A DNA stretch of 64,000 nucleotides, taken from DAOTXN01 sp034435435 (lineage in GTDB: Bacteria; Chloroflexota; Anaerolineae; S140-20). Under the pieces are notes generated by a model that did no database searches, was not told where the DNA came from, and saw only the letters and a program-made list of their open reading frames with translations. A program made the position numbers and the translations under genes. Numbering within the stretch: the first letter of the stretch is position 1; each line of letters opens with the position of its first letter. Of the stretch, positions 23,376 to 35,300 are shown in pieces. The stretch is taken from NCBI GenBank assembly GCA_034435435.1, contig DAOTXN010000058.1:1-64000 (forward strand), read 5' to 3'.

Positions 23376-26198
23376 TTAAGACGATGCATGTGCTATTATA
23401 GGCAAAAAGAGCGAAAAAGGCCAATTTACTACGTCTAGGTGTAACTTTAGCGCCGGGTCGCCGAACAGGTGATAGGTCTCGATCAGGTCATTGTGCAGCC
23501 CCATGGCGTACAGCCCAGCCAGCGCCGCATGGGTGGCGGCGCCCAGCTCGGTCTGACCATCGTCGAACACGGCCCGGTAAAAACCCTGATGCAGGGTGCG
23601 GTGCCCGGTGGCGACGCCGTTGCCGCTGGGTCCCCATACCGCCGCCGCTCCCACGTCCTCGGCCCGCAGCAGGCTTTCATCCAGTGTCGCGCCGGTCGGC
23701 TTGAAATAATAGCCGGTGTAACAAGTCATTTCGAGCACGACCGGCCAGCGCCGGGTGTTGGTCAAACGTGCGATGTGGTCCACGTGGAACAAGGGGGCCC
23801 AATTGTCGGTTTCGAGCACGGCCTGCTGGTGCCACGAAGCGTGCCCAAAGTAGGAATAGAGCAGCGCGCCTCGGTTGAGTTCTTTGACTAGCGCGTCTTG
23901 AGCGGCCTCGGCGTCGGAATAGAGATGAGAATCTCCTCCGGTTTCGCTCAGGTACACACGCGCGCCTGCAAAACCGTAATCGGGTGTGGCGTAGGTGAGG
24001 TATTCGCCGTCGGCGTGTTCGTGATGGTTTCCCGCCGAATCGGGGTTGTCGGCGCTAAAGAGCAGCCGCCGGTTCCAGTCGCCGGGCAACGGGTTTGTCT
24101 CGTACTGAACGATCTTGTTCACTACCGCCGTCGCCTCGGCCGGCGAGTTTACCGGCAGCCGCCCCACGCGCAGTTCGGGCAGCGCATCGCTGCTCAAATC
24201 CGCGTAGCGATTGTCCGATCCGACCTCCCCCAGCCATGGGTCCACGTCGGCCAGGTAGGGCGGCAGGTAGGTGGGGTTCGAATCGGTCTTGTAGCCGCGC
24301 GGGTCATACGTGCCGTCGCCCACCAGCAGCGCGTAGGTCGGCGGCGGCGCGGTCCAGGTGGTGTAGGCGTGGATCAAAAAGGCGTGGATGGCCGCCGGGT
24401 CCATCCGTCCATCGCCGAACTGGTCGTACACCGCCTCCACGTCCACCACGGCCACGCGCAAACCCTGCGCCTCTCGATGGGCGACCAGCGGAGCCAGCGC
24501 GGATTCAAAGTCGGGATGGGTCAGCACGATGTAATCGGCTCCGGCGAGCGGGTCGGCCAGGGTTTTGATCGGGACCACGGCCTGGGGCGCGCGAATCTGC
24601 TCATCCGTCAACACCAGATATTCGGCCGGCGCGCTGCTTCTGTCGCCCAGGGTGACGGTTCCCCCGCCGAACCCAAACCCGGTCACAATTTGGGGCGCGT
24701 GCGGGACGCTCACGTCATAGACCCGCACATTTGCGCCAAACCCGCTCACAGAATAAGCCCGAGCCGCCGTTTCACCCCGAAAACGAGCCACGTCGCCGCT
24801 CACCGCGTCCAATCCGTAGGCGATGTTGATGGCGTCTACCCAGGCCGCCTCGCCAAACGCGCCGGTGTCGCCCGGCAGGCTCAACGTGACCGTGTTGTTC
24901 CCGGCCTGCAATACTCCCGCCGGTATGTCCAGCGTGGCGGTGTAGGCCGTCGCCCCGTCCCAGGACGCCGCGCCCACGTCGCTGCCGTTCACTTGGAACT
25001 GCACGTGGTGGTCGGGGTTTTGGAGGGCCAAAGTTGCGCCTTGCAGCCACACGCTTAACTGACCCGCCGTCCCGGCCTGGGGCGTCTCCAGGGTCACGCT
25101 GAAGCTGGCTTGCGTCGCATCGGGCAATTTAAGCTGCCGCCAGAACCAACGCTCGCCGCTGTGGTCTGCATACAGCGAGAGATATGCGGCGTTTTCTTCG
25201 GCCAGCGCCGTGGCCCAGGCCACGCCGGCGGACAGGCCGCTCGGGTCGCCGGAGCGCGCCGCCATGCGCAGCCCGCTCGCCTGGCCCCACGCCAGCCCGT
25301 ACACGTCGTATCCGGCGTAGCGGGTGAGCGCGGGCCGGGCGTAGAACAGCAAGCGCTCGCCGCTTTCAAACTGGCCATCGCCGTCGCCGTCCCACTGGGC
25401 GGCCACTTGTTCTCCGGCGTGAAACAGTTGTAGGGTAGAGGGATTGATGCTTGCCACCGGCAAACCGGAAGCAGAGAGCGTCGCATCATCGAGGGCGTAG
25501 ATTCCTTCGGTCTCGACCAGGATTTTGTGGGTGAGGGAATTGGTAGATTGGGAAATGGGTACGCCCTCTAGGCGGGGGAGTGGGGGGGAGGCGCGAAAGG
25601 CCTCCAGGTCGGCCGGGTTGAGCGCCAGCGGCCGCAGCAAGTCGGTCGCTGCCGTTTGCCCTCCGTCTTTCGTCTTTCGTCTTTCGCCATCCCCCTCCCA
25701 CCACACCCGAAAACGGATAACTCGCAATACGTCGAGGGTCTGGCGGTCTGGATGGTAGCGAAAGGGGACAAAAGTCAGCGGGGCCAGGCGGTGCTCGCGC
25801 ATCCAGGCGGCGTCGCCCAGTGTGAGCCAGTCACTTGCGGGAGAGGCGACGTCTGTGGAGAGCGACGGATTGGGGACCTGTTCGATGGGATGCTCCAACT
25901 GCACTGTGTCGTAGGCGACGTCCAGCACCTCCAGCCCAAAATCGCCGCTTGGCGGCAGGGCGATCAAATACCCACGGCGAGGCAGCGCCGGTTGGCCGGG
26001 CAGACCGGTGGTGATCAATCCATCAGCCTCGACGTGGGTGTAGAGCTGGCTATCGGGAGCGGTCAGGGTGGTCATGTGATAAGATGGGCCGCGCCATTCG
26101 AAGGAGATCCCTTCCTGGCTTTTGACCTGTGTAGCGCCTGCGCCGAACACGCCGGTAAGGACGGCAAGGATAAACAAACCTGTTCTGACTTGAGACAT
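23376..26198 (-). CDS. Exported C25-family (gingipain-like) cysteine peptidase
   Basis: A 940-residue exported protein. After a signal peptide comes a beta-rich N-terminal region, then from about residue 540 the gingipain-like catalytic part: YIVLTHPDFESALAPLVAHREAQGLRVAVVDVEAVYDQFGDG, LLVGDGTYDPRGY and GSDNRYADL, with the catalytic His likely in SYFGHASWHQQ and the catalytic Cys in VVLEMTCYTGYY. This is the arrangement of the C25 domain in PorU/gingipains. The C-terminus ends LFLPIIAHASS. Two heptamer-type repeats are embedded in the N-terminal part without breaking the frame. It is downstream of the giant surface protein and may process it; the link is only positional. Confidence 0.88.
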   Translation of the reverse strand: MSQVRTGLFILAVLTGVFGAGATQVKSQEGISFEWRGPSYHMTTLTAPDSQLYTHVEADGLITTGLPGQPALPRRGYLIALPPSGDFGLEVLDVAYDTVQLEHPIEQVPNPSLSTDVASPASDWLTLGDAAWMREHRLAPLTFVPFRYHPDRQTLDVLRVIRFRVWWEGDGERRKTKDGGQTAATDLLRPLALNPADLEAFRASPPLPRLEGVPISQSTNSLTHKILVETEGIYALDDATLSASGLPVASINPSTLQLFHAGEQVAAQWDGDGDGQFESGERLLFYARPALTRYAGYDVYGLAWGQASGLRMAARSGDPSGLSAGVAWATALAEENAAYLSLYADHSGERWFWRQLKLPDATQASFSVTLETPQAGTAGQLSVWLQGATLALQNPDHHVQFQVNGSDVGAASWDGATAYTATLDIPAGVLQAGNNTVTLSLPGDTGAFGEAAWVDAINIAYGLDAVSGDVARFRGETAARAYSVSGFGANVRVYDVSVPHAPQIVTGFGFGGGTVTLGDRSSAPAEYLVLTDEQIRAPQAVVPIKTLADPLAGADYIVLTHPDFESALAPLVAHREAQGLRVAVVDVEAVYDQFGDGRMDPAAIHAFLIHAYTTWTAPPPTYALLVGDGTYDPRGYKTDSNPTYLPPYLADVDPWLGEVGSDNRYADLSSDALPELRVGRLPVNSPAEATAVVNKIVQYETNPLPGDWNRRLLFSADNPDSAGNHHEHADGEYLTYATPDYGFAGARVYLSETGGDSHLYSDAEAAQDALVKELNRGALLYSYFGHASWHQQAVLETDNWAPLFHVDHIARLTNTRRWPVVLEMTCYTGYYFKPTGATLDESLLRAEDVGAAAVWGPSGNGVATGHRTLHQGFYRAVFDDGQTELGAATHAALAGLYAMGLHNDLIETYHLFGDPALKLHLDVVNWPFSLFLPIIAHASS
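25533..25560. repeat. GGTAGATT-type tandem repeat in the C25 gene
   Basis: Units GGGAATT, GGTAGATT and GGGAAATG encode a Ser/Asn/Gln-rich linker (PISQSTNS) in the N-terminal part of the protease. Confidence 0.6.
25661..25688. repeat. TTTCGTC heptamer repeat in the C25 gene
   Basis: Four perfect 7-bp steps: CTCCGTC, TTTCGTC, TTTCGTC, TTTCGCC. They encode the charged linker ERRKTKDGG. Confidence 0.8.
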
Positions 26199-26302
26199 AA
26201 ATCTTTCCCGCCCTCACATATTTGCTCGCAGAGCGCCTGTTTGCTTACTCTGCTCCCGGCGGACCACTGTCCGCGCCGAGCGTCTGCAAGATGGCTCTCG
26301 GT

Positions 26303-29300
26303 CTACCGCTTCAGCACCAACGGCAGGAATACCCGTTGCCACAGGCCGTCCAGCAGGCCGGGCGTGGCCGTCACCGGGCCGTAGCGCGTCTCCTGTCCGT
26401 TATTGTCCACCTCCACCAGCCAGTACCAGTAAGCTTGCCCTGCCTCAACCGCTTTGTCTACGTAGGCGTACTGCGCGCCGTTCATGCCGCCCTGGCTGGG
26501 CAGGAAGGCGATTTGAGCCGCCGCCCCGAACTGGTCCAGCAGGGCGCGATACAGCTTGAAGCCATAACTCTCCAGCTCGAGCAGCGTGGCCCACTCGACC
26601 CGCACACTGTTCTGCTGGCCCGTCGCCCGCAAATAGAGCAGCTCGACCGCCGTCGGCTGATTGATGATGATCACCTCGTCCTCGTCCTCGTTGGCCGGGT
26701 TGTCGAACAGGTCAATGGCGTCGGTGACGACGGCGCGGTTGGTGGCCGTGAACGTCGGCTGGTCGGTGGTGAGGGCAAAGACCGTCTCGACCAGAAAAGT
26801 CTGGCCGGGGGCCATGTTGCCCAAGAACGTGGTCAGGTCGTTCCACACCAACAGCCCGGCGCTGTCGTCCACGCTGTCGGCCACGGGCGCGCCGCCGACG
26901 TAAGTGATGTCACCCGCATAGGTATCAATGAGCGGCAACACGTCAATGACGCTGGGGCCGGTGTTGGTGATGCGGATGCTGAACGTGATGACGCCGTTCA
27001 CCACGCCCGGCGGCGCGATATTTTTGGCGACCGCGACCGATGGGTCTTCCAACACCACGGCGGCGTCATCCGTGTCCGTGACCACCTCTACCGGCGTGAC
27101 GCCCGCGCCGAGCGCCACGTTGACGAACGCGCCGGTGACGCCTGGCGTGACGGTGACGGCAAAGGTGAGGGTGAGGTCCGCGCCGGGAGCCAGCGGGCCG
27201 ACGTTGTTCCACACCAGCGTCGTCCCGGCGATGCTGTCGGGCGCGGGAACGCCCGAACCGGCCACGTAGTGAAAATCGGGCGACGGAAGCGTGTCGGTCA
27301 ACTGTAGCGGGTCGAACGTGATCAGGCCGGTGTTGCTCACGTAAACGCTGAACGTGATGGGCATGTTGGGCGCGGCCCGGCCCACCGAGACCGTCTTGCT
27401 GAGCAGCAGCCCCGGGCGCAGGTACAGCCCGGCGTCCCAGGTCGGGTCGTATTCACCCGGCGTCAGTGTAGTCGAGATGGTCTGCCCGGTGGCGCGGTCG
27501 GCGTCGCTGTCGAGCGCGTCGTCGCCGCCCTGGTCGGGCAGCGTGACGATGTAATCTGGCGGCGGGTTAAAGACCAGGTAGTAGGAGGTGGGAGGTAGAT
27601 TGGTAAATTGGTAGAGGCCGGCGGAGTCGGTGTGTGTGGTGGAGACGGGCACGCCGGCGGCTGTGTGCAGCGTGACGGTCACACCCGCCACGCCCGTACC
27701 GGCCTCGTTCTGCGTCCCGTCGGCGTCGGTGTCCAGCCACACGTCATCGCCGATGCCTGCTGCGACGATGAAGCCAAAGTCCACGGTCAGGTTCGAGTTG
27801 GCGTCGCCGTCTTCGGCGGTCGGCTCGGTCCCCAGCGCCAGCGTGACCGCGTCGGCGGTGATGCCGTTGACGGGTGGGGCCGCGTCGTCGATGCCGTTTT
27901 CGTCCACGTCCTGATCCAGGTCGGCGTCCGAGGGCCCGTTGCCGGTGGACGAGACCAAGCCCTCCAACGGCCGGCCCACGCCGAACGCGCCTGCCGGGAC
28001 GTGTACGACGTAGAGGCCCGGCGTCAGCCCGGTGAAGCCATAGTCGCCGTTGAGGTCCGTCGTGGTGGTGGCGAGGAGCTGGCCGGAGCGGTACAATTCG
28101 AGGGTGACGCCCGCGATGCCCGCCTCGGTCCCGTTCTGGGCGCCGTCGTCCACCCCGCCGCCGCCCGCGCCCATGTCCAGCCACACCCGGTTGCCCAGGC
28201 TCAACAGCACGTAATCTTCGACTTCGCCGTCGGCGGCCAGGCCGGTTTCGCTCAACGTCCCGCCAGTGTCAAAGCTGGTCCAACGGAAGCGGCTGTACAC
28301 GCTGCTGCCGATGGGCAGGTCAGGCACGGCGATGGTAAAGGTGTGCACGCCGGCGGCCAGGAACACGTCGTTCATTGTGGTGACGAGAGGCGCGCCATCC
28401 AGGGCGGTGACGTCGACCCCATCCAGCGTCCCGTCATCGTCAAAATCAATCCAGCCGTTCAGATAGCCGTCAGAAGCGGCCACGACCCGGATTTGCGCCG
28501 CCTGCGCCCGCATCAGGGGCGTGAGGAAGGTCACGCCATCTTCGTCGTCCGAGCCGTCGTTCAGGTCGTCGCCGTCGGCGTTGAGGGAGGGCTGGCCGTC
28601 CGCTTCGGCGTCCACGCTGGCGCCCAGGAAGGTCACGCCATCTACGACGTGCCGCGCGCCGTCGGAGGCCAGAGTGGTGGGGTACGGGCCATCGGGCAGG
28701 TCGCCGAACTCGACCGGCGTGGGCGCGAATGGATGGTCTTCGATTTCGCCGTCGGGGGCGGGACCGGTGGGTGTGAGGCCGGGTTGTGTGCCGTAGCGGA
28801 AGCGAGCGTTGATGGTGTCCGACAGGACCACCAGCGGCACGCTAAAGGTGAGCAGGTTCGGCCCGGTCAGCAGCGCGCGGTCGGCGGCGATTTGCTCGCC
28901 GGGGCCGGTGAGCACGCCGTCGCCGTCGAAATCCAGCCAGGCGTTCAGCACCGCCCCCGCCACGTTCGTGCCGGTCACGGTGAGGGTGGCGACCTCTCCG
29001 GCGACCAGGCGCGAGTCCAGCCGCACGCCGTCTTCGTCGTCGGGGAGGCCGTTCAGGTCGTCGCCGTCGGCGTTGGCCGAGGGCTGGCCGTCGCTTTCGG
29101 CGTCCACCGTCGCGCCCAGGGTGGGGTTGTTGGCGGGCAGGATGGCGTGGCGCGGGCCATCCGAAGCCAGAGTGGTCGGGTAGGGGCTGTCGGGCAGGTC
29201 GCCCAGGTCCATCGGCGTGGGAGTGAACTGGTGGTCTTCGATTTCGCCGTCAAAGGCAGGGCCGGTGGGCGTCAGACCCGATTGTGTGCCGTAGCGGAAG

Positions 29301-32300
29301 CGCCCGTTGAGGGTGTCCGACAGGACGACCAGCGGCACGCTAAAGGTGAGCAGGTTCGGCCCGGCCAGCAGCGCCCGGTCGGTGAATATGTGTTCGCCGG
29401 GACCGGTGAGCACCCCATCGCCGTCGAAATCCAGCCAGGCATTGAGCGCCGCGCCCGCTGCGTTGGTGGCGGTGATGGTCATGGTCGCTACTGCGCCAGG
29501 GATGAGCTGCGAGTCGAGCCGCACGCCGTCTTCGTCGTCGGGGAGGCCGTTCAGGTCGTCGCCGTCGGCGTTGGCCGAGGGTTGGCCGTCGGTCTCGGCG
29601 TCTACCGTCGCGCCCAGGGTGGGGTTGTTGATGGGCAGGAGGGCGTGGCGGGCGCCGTCGGCCAGCACGGTGGTGGGATAGGGACCCTGGGGCAAGTCGC
29701 CCAGGTCCATCGGCGCGGGCGCGTACTGATGGTCTTCGATTTCGCCGTCGGGGGCAAAGCCGTGCGGGGTGAGGCCGGGCTGCGCGCCGTAGCGGAAGCG
29801 GGCGTTGAGCGTGTCACTCAGCACAATCAGCGGCACATTGAACGTGAGCACGTTGGGCCCGGCCAGTAGGGATTGGTCGGTAAAGAGCTGCTCGCCGGCG
29901 TCGGCAAAGTCCATATCGCCGTTGAAATCCAGCCAGGCGTTGAGCACTGCGCCCGCTACGTTGGTCCCGGTGATGGTCATGGTCGCCAGCGCGCCGGGGA
30001 GCAGCGGTGAATCCAGCCGCACGCCGTCTTCGTCGTCGGGGAGGCCGTCCAGGTCGTCGCCGTCGGCCCCAGCCGAGGGCTGGCCGTCCAGTTCGGCGTC
30101 CACCGTCGCGCCCAGGGTCGGGTTCGTGCCGGTGATAACGTGGTGCGGCCCGCTGCTGCCGAACAGTGTGCCGTAGGCGTCGGGCAGGTCGCCATAGTCC
30201 AGCGGCAATGTGCTGACCAGGTAATCTTCGATCTCGCCGTCGGGGGCGCGTCCGGTGGGCGTGAGGCCGGTCTGGCTGCTGAAGCGGAAGCGAGCGTAGG
30301 TGAGGCCCTGGGTGGCCGTGGACGGCACGGTAAAGGCGAGGGTGACGCTGGTTCCGGCGGCGATGAACACGTCGGCGGCGATTTGGTCGCTCAGCTCGCT
30401 CCAGTCGCCGTCGCCGTTCAAGTCAATCCAGGCGTTGAGCCAGCCGTCGGCGGCGCTGGCCGCGACGGTGAGGGTGGCTGCCTCGCCCGGCGCGAGCGCG
30501 GTGAGCCAGGTCACGCCGTCTTCGTCGTCGGGCGCGCCGGCCGTGTCGTCGCCGTCGGCCCCGGCGGAAGGCTGGCCGTCGGTCTCGGCGTCTACCGTCG
30601 CGCCCAGGGTGGGGTTGGCGGCGGGCAGGAGGATGTGCCGGGCGCCGTCGGAGGTCAGGAGGGTGGCATAGTTGGCGTCGGGGGCGTCGCCCAGGTCCAT
30701 GCGATAGAGGCCGGCGTCCCAGGTCGGGTCGTACTCGCCCGATTCCAGGTCGGTCAGGATGGTGCGGCGGGTGATGGGGTTGACGTCGCTGTCCAGCGCG
30801 TCGTCGCCGCCCTGGTCCGGCGGGGTGATGGTGTATTCGGCGGTGGGAGTGAAAATCAGGTAATAGTCGGAGGGTAGTAGATTGGTAAATTGGTAAAAGC
30901 CGGTGATGCTGGTGACGGTGGAGGAAACAGGCGCGTCTACCGCTGTGTACAGGGTGACGCTGACGGCGGGCACGCCCGGCTCGCCGGCGTCTTGCAGGCC
31001 GTCGGCGTCGTTGTCGTACCACACCCGGTCGCCGATGCCGGCGGGGAGGTATAGCCCGGCGTCCCAGGTGGGGTCGCGCTCGGCGGATTCGAGGGTGGTG
31101 ACGATGGCGACGCCGGTGGCGGGGTTGGCGTCGCTGTCCAGCGCGTCGTCGCCGCCCTGGTCCTGGAAGGTGACGACGTAGGTGGGCGGCGGCGTGAACA
31201 CGACGAAATAGTCGCCGGGGATGAGACGGGTAAAGGTGTAATAGCCGGGCGCGCCAAAGGCGTCGTCGGCGGTCAGCGTGGCGCTGAGGGGCGCGTCGTC
31301 GCCGCCGGGCTCGGGCAGGCCGTCGCCGTCGTCCGTGTAGAGCGTGACGGCGACGCCGTTGAGGCCGGTGTTGCCGTCGTTTTGCACGCCGTCGGCGTCC
31401 GTGTCTATCCACACGTAATTGCCCAGCTCGGCGAACAACGGCGTGGCGGCGGCGTCGGTGCGGCTGATGCCTTCGGCGCAGGTGACCCAGGCGGCGTTGT
31501 CAATGAGAGTTCCAGCGGGCGCGGGGCCGAGCACCTGCACAACCAGGGTCAACACGTGGAACTCGCCGATGTCCAGCGTGCCCAGCGGCCAGGTGATGAC
31601 GCCTCCGGCCGGGCCGATGTGCGGGTCGGTAGCGGCCACAAAGGTGGTGTAGGCCGGGATGGCGTCGGTGACGAGCACGCCGGTGGCGCTGACCAGGCCG
31701 GTGTTGGTGACGCGCAGGGTGTAGGTGATGCGCTCGCCGATGTCCACGATGGGCGGCGCGGCGGATTTGTCGAGCGGCAGCGCCGGATAACCGGCGTGGA
31801 TGGTGGTCCCGTCGCTTTGCAGATAGACCCGCTCGCCGGGCACGGTGCTGGTGTAGGCCGACCAGCCGACCTGGAGGGTGTTGACCTGGTCTTCGCCGCC
31901 GGGCGCGTCGGGGTCTACCTGGCCGCGATAGACCAGGACCAGCTGGCCGCCCACGGGCAGGCTGAGGCCGTCGCTAAAGTCGAAAGTCAACTGGCTGCCG
32001 GTGTAGGTCGAGATAAAGTCGGTGGGCGAGACCAGCGGCGCGCCGTCGAGGGTGATAGAAATGGGTAGGGGCGACAACAGGGTGACGTGGGCGGGCAGGG
32101 TATCGGTGACGTAGAGCCGGTAGGCCGGGATGATAGCCGGGCCGGATTGGTTGGTGATGACGAGGGTGTAGGTGACAAAATCGCCCGCGCCGACGGTGCT
32201 GCTGGTGGGCGGGTCGGAGGCTTTGACTAGCGTCAGCTGCGGCTCGACGATGTCCACGCCGGCGGTGTCGGTGAACACGTAGGGCTGGCCGTCGTCGGTG

Positions 32301-35300
32301 TAGGTCATGCGCAGGTCGTTGAGCAGGCGCACGCCGGCCTGATTGGAGGGCGCGTCCTGGAGGATGGCGCTGAGGAGGCCGTCAATTTGCACCGTGCCGG
32401 AGAGGTCGCCCAGCGCCCACACCACGGCGCCGGAGGCCTGGTAGCCGGGGGTAAAGGTGGGAGTGGGATGGATGGTCGGCCCGCCGCTGTCGCCGTCGTA
32501 GGTGACGGTGATGGCCGAGGAGACGTAGCCCAGGCCGAGCGGCAGGGCGTCGGTGAGGGTGAGCTGTTCGTACAGCGCGTTCTGGTCGGGCAGGCTGGCG
32601 GTAAAGGTAAACACGAGCAGCGCGCCGACGGTGTCGGTCTGGACCAGCGGGAACTTGCCAAAGTCTTGGGCCAGGGTAGCGTAGGCGGTGTCGGCGGCGA
32701 CGGTGGTAGCGCAGCCGGTGGCGCAGTAGGCGGCAGCGGTGACGGTGTTGCGGTTGTCGCCGGTGCTGAGGAGCACGGCCGACAGTTGCGCCGTCCACGC
32801 GCCGCCGGAAGCGGCGATGGGCGCGGATAGGGTCCAGGTGACGGCGTGGCCCGCGACAGTGGGAACCGCGCCGTCCGAGCCGTTGCCGGCGAGGATGCTG
32901 GCGGCGTCATAGTTGCTGCCCACCACGTCCGCGACGATGACGTTTTCGGCCAGGCCATCGCCCGTGTTGAGCACGGTGAGCGTCCAGGTGATGCGCTGGC
33001 CCACGTCCGCAATCTGGGTGGGCGGGGTTTTGGCGACGCTCAGGTCCGGGGAGAGCACCTGCAAGTTGACGCTATCCTGCACCGGCGAGGCCACCGGCGC
33101 GGCGCAGGCGGGGTGGTTGTCGAAGGCCAGGGTGGCGGTGACGGGGCGGCCGTCGTCCACAGGGCATGTCCCGCTGGCGGCGCTGTTGCGCACGCGCAGC
33201 AACAGGGTGAATTGGTAAGGGTTGGCCGTGGTGCGACCCGGGATGACGTCCCACAGGAAACGCGGCGATGTGGGGTCGGTGAGGATGGCCGTGGGCGTCA
33301 GGCCGGAGCTGATGGTGTGGCTGTAGACGTAGCCGCCGGGCAGCGTGACGGTCAGTGTGGCCGAGTAGGCCGCCGCGCCGTCGTTGCTGATGAGAATGGG
33401 GATGTCGCCCGCGCAGGTTTGCAGCGGGCCGGGGTTGACCGTCACGGCGGGGTCGGGCTGCGTGCCCAGATTGGCCGTGTCCTGGGGCACCAAATCGCTG
33501 GTGCAGCCGTCAAAGTCGCAGCCAAAGGACAGCCGGGCGGCGTTCACCGTGGCCGCGCCGCAGGCGTCGTCGGTCAGCACGACGGTTCCGGTGATGTAGA
33601 AAAACAGGGGCGCGGCGGCCGGGGCCACGTCGCCGATGTTCCAGGTGATGGTGCGCGCGGCGAGCAGCAGGGTGGGTGAAAAGCCGGTGGTGGCGGTGAT
33701 AAAGTCAAAGTTGGGCGGCCAGGTATCCGACAGGATGACGTTGTGGGCCACGTAGGCCCGGTCGGTGTTGCGGTTGTCCACCTGGATGCGCCAGGTGACG
33801 GTCTGGCCGGGCGCGGCAAAGACGATGTCGCCATAATTGCCCCCGGCGACCTTGCCCTCTTTGAGCACGGTCATGTCGGGTTGCAGGGTTTGCAAGGTGA
33901 CGGCGTTTTCGGCGTAGCCTAGCTTGGCCCCGCACGGCCCCAGCGCGGAGGCCGCGGCGAAAGATTGGGGCGTGGCGGGCGGGATGCAGTGGGTCTGCAC
34001 GGGTATCTGCACCCGCACGATGTACAGCGGCGGCAGGGCCTGGAACCAGGTAGCGACCTCGGTGGGGGCCAGGGCGGCCTGCCATATCATCAGCAGCTCG
34101 GCGGGGGCGGGGGTCTGGGTGATGGGGTTAAAATTGGTCGTCGAGGCAACGATTCCGCCGCTGGGGTTTTCGATGGTCACGGTGATGGGCGCGCCGGGGA
34201 TGGGGGTCAGGCCGCGCAGCGTCTCGGTGATGTCGAGCTGATACAGCGTCACGTCGGGCGAGGCGTTTTTGGTGGTAAAGATGACCTGGCCGGGGTCGCA
34301 CATGGGCAGGTCGGCGGTCTCGCCGTTGTTGGTGAGCAGATAGGGAGGGGGCGTGTTAAAGCTGACGTGGGCAGTGGGGCGCTGGCAAATCTGGCCGAAA
34401 CAGGCGCGCTGAGCCAGGATGTCCACGTACAGCGGGTTGCAAGCGGCCACGCGGGCCGTGAGCGTGATGGCGCGTTGCTCGCCGGGGGCCAGGCTGGCCA
34501 CGTTGAAGGCAACGTCGGCGGTAGGCGAGCCGGTGATGGGCAGCGGTGTGAGCAGCGAGATGCCCGTGGGGTCGCTGGCGGTGTAGGTGTACACGCTCAG
34601 TCCGGCGATGGTGTTGGTCACGAGGACGTTGGTAGCGGTGAGGTTGCCGTTGTTGGTGAGGAAGAATTTCCACAGCACGTCCTTTTCGCGCACGCTGTAC
34701 TGGATGGGCGTGGCAAACAGAATCAGACCGGCCTCGCGGTAGGCGTGGCTCAGGCTGGTTTCGTCGGCGTGGGGTAAAGCGCATTGGGTGAGAAACGTGA
34801 CGCGGGCCTGCCAGGGCGATTCGTCGTTGCAGTCCAGGTCAACGTCAAAGTGAATCTCGCCGTCGCCGTCTATGTCGGCGGCGGGCGGGAGGGTAAAGGT
34901 GATGACGCCCATGCCGCCGCCGATGTCAGCGTCGGCGGTGATGGTGATGGGCGAGACAGCGGCCAGCGAGCCAACGAAGCTAAAGTTGCGGGCCGAGGCA
35001 ATCTGGGCGCTGGAGGCGGTAAAGGTGATGACGATGTGGTCGGTGAGGTCGCCCAGTTGGTTGTCGTTCACGGCAATGACGACGGGGTTGGCGCCGCACT
35101 TGTCCAAAATAGGCGGCGACAACGCCAGGCTCAGGTCGCCCCGACTGATAGTGAGGATGATGACCTGGTTAAAGGCGTTGTTGGCGGCGCAGCCCTGCAC
35201 GTCGCTGAAATTGGGCAGGTACAGCCGCGACCAATCGTAAAAGGTGCGCGAGACCGCGCCTTCGAGCGAGGCCTCGGAGATGGCGACGGTGTAGGTGATG

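Noticed and set aside
28200..30700. CRISPR array
   Set aside because: The repeats are coding, about 498 bp long and without spacers; the heptamer arrays elsewhere are tandem and also lack spacers.
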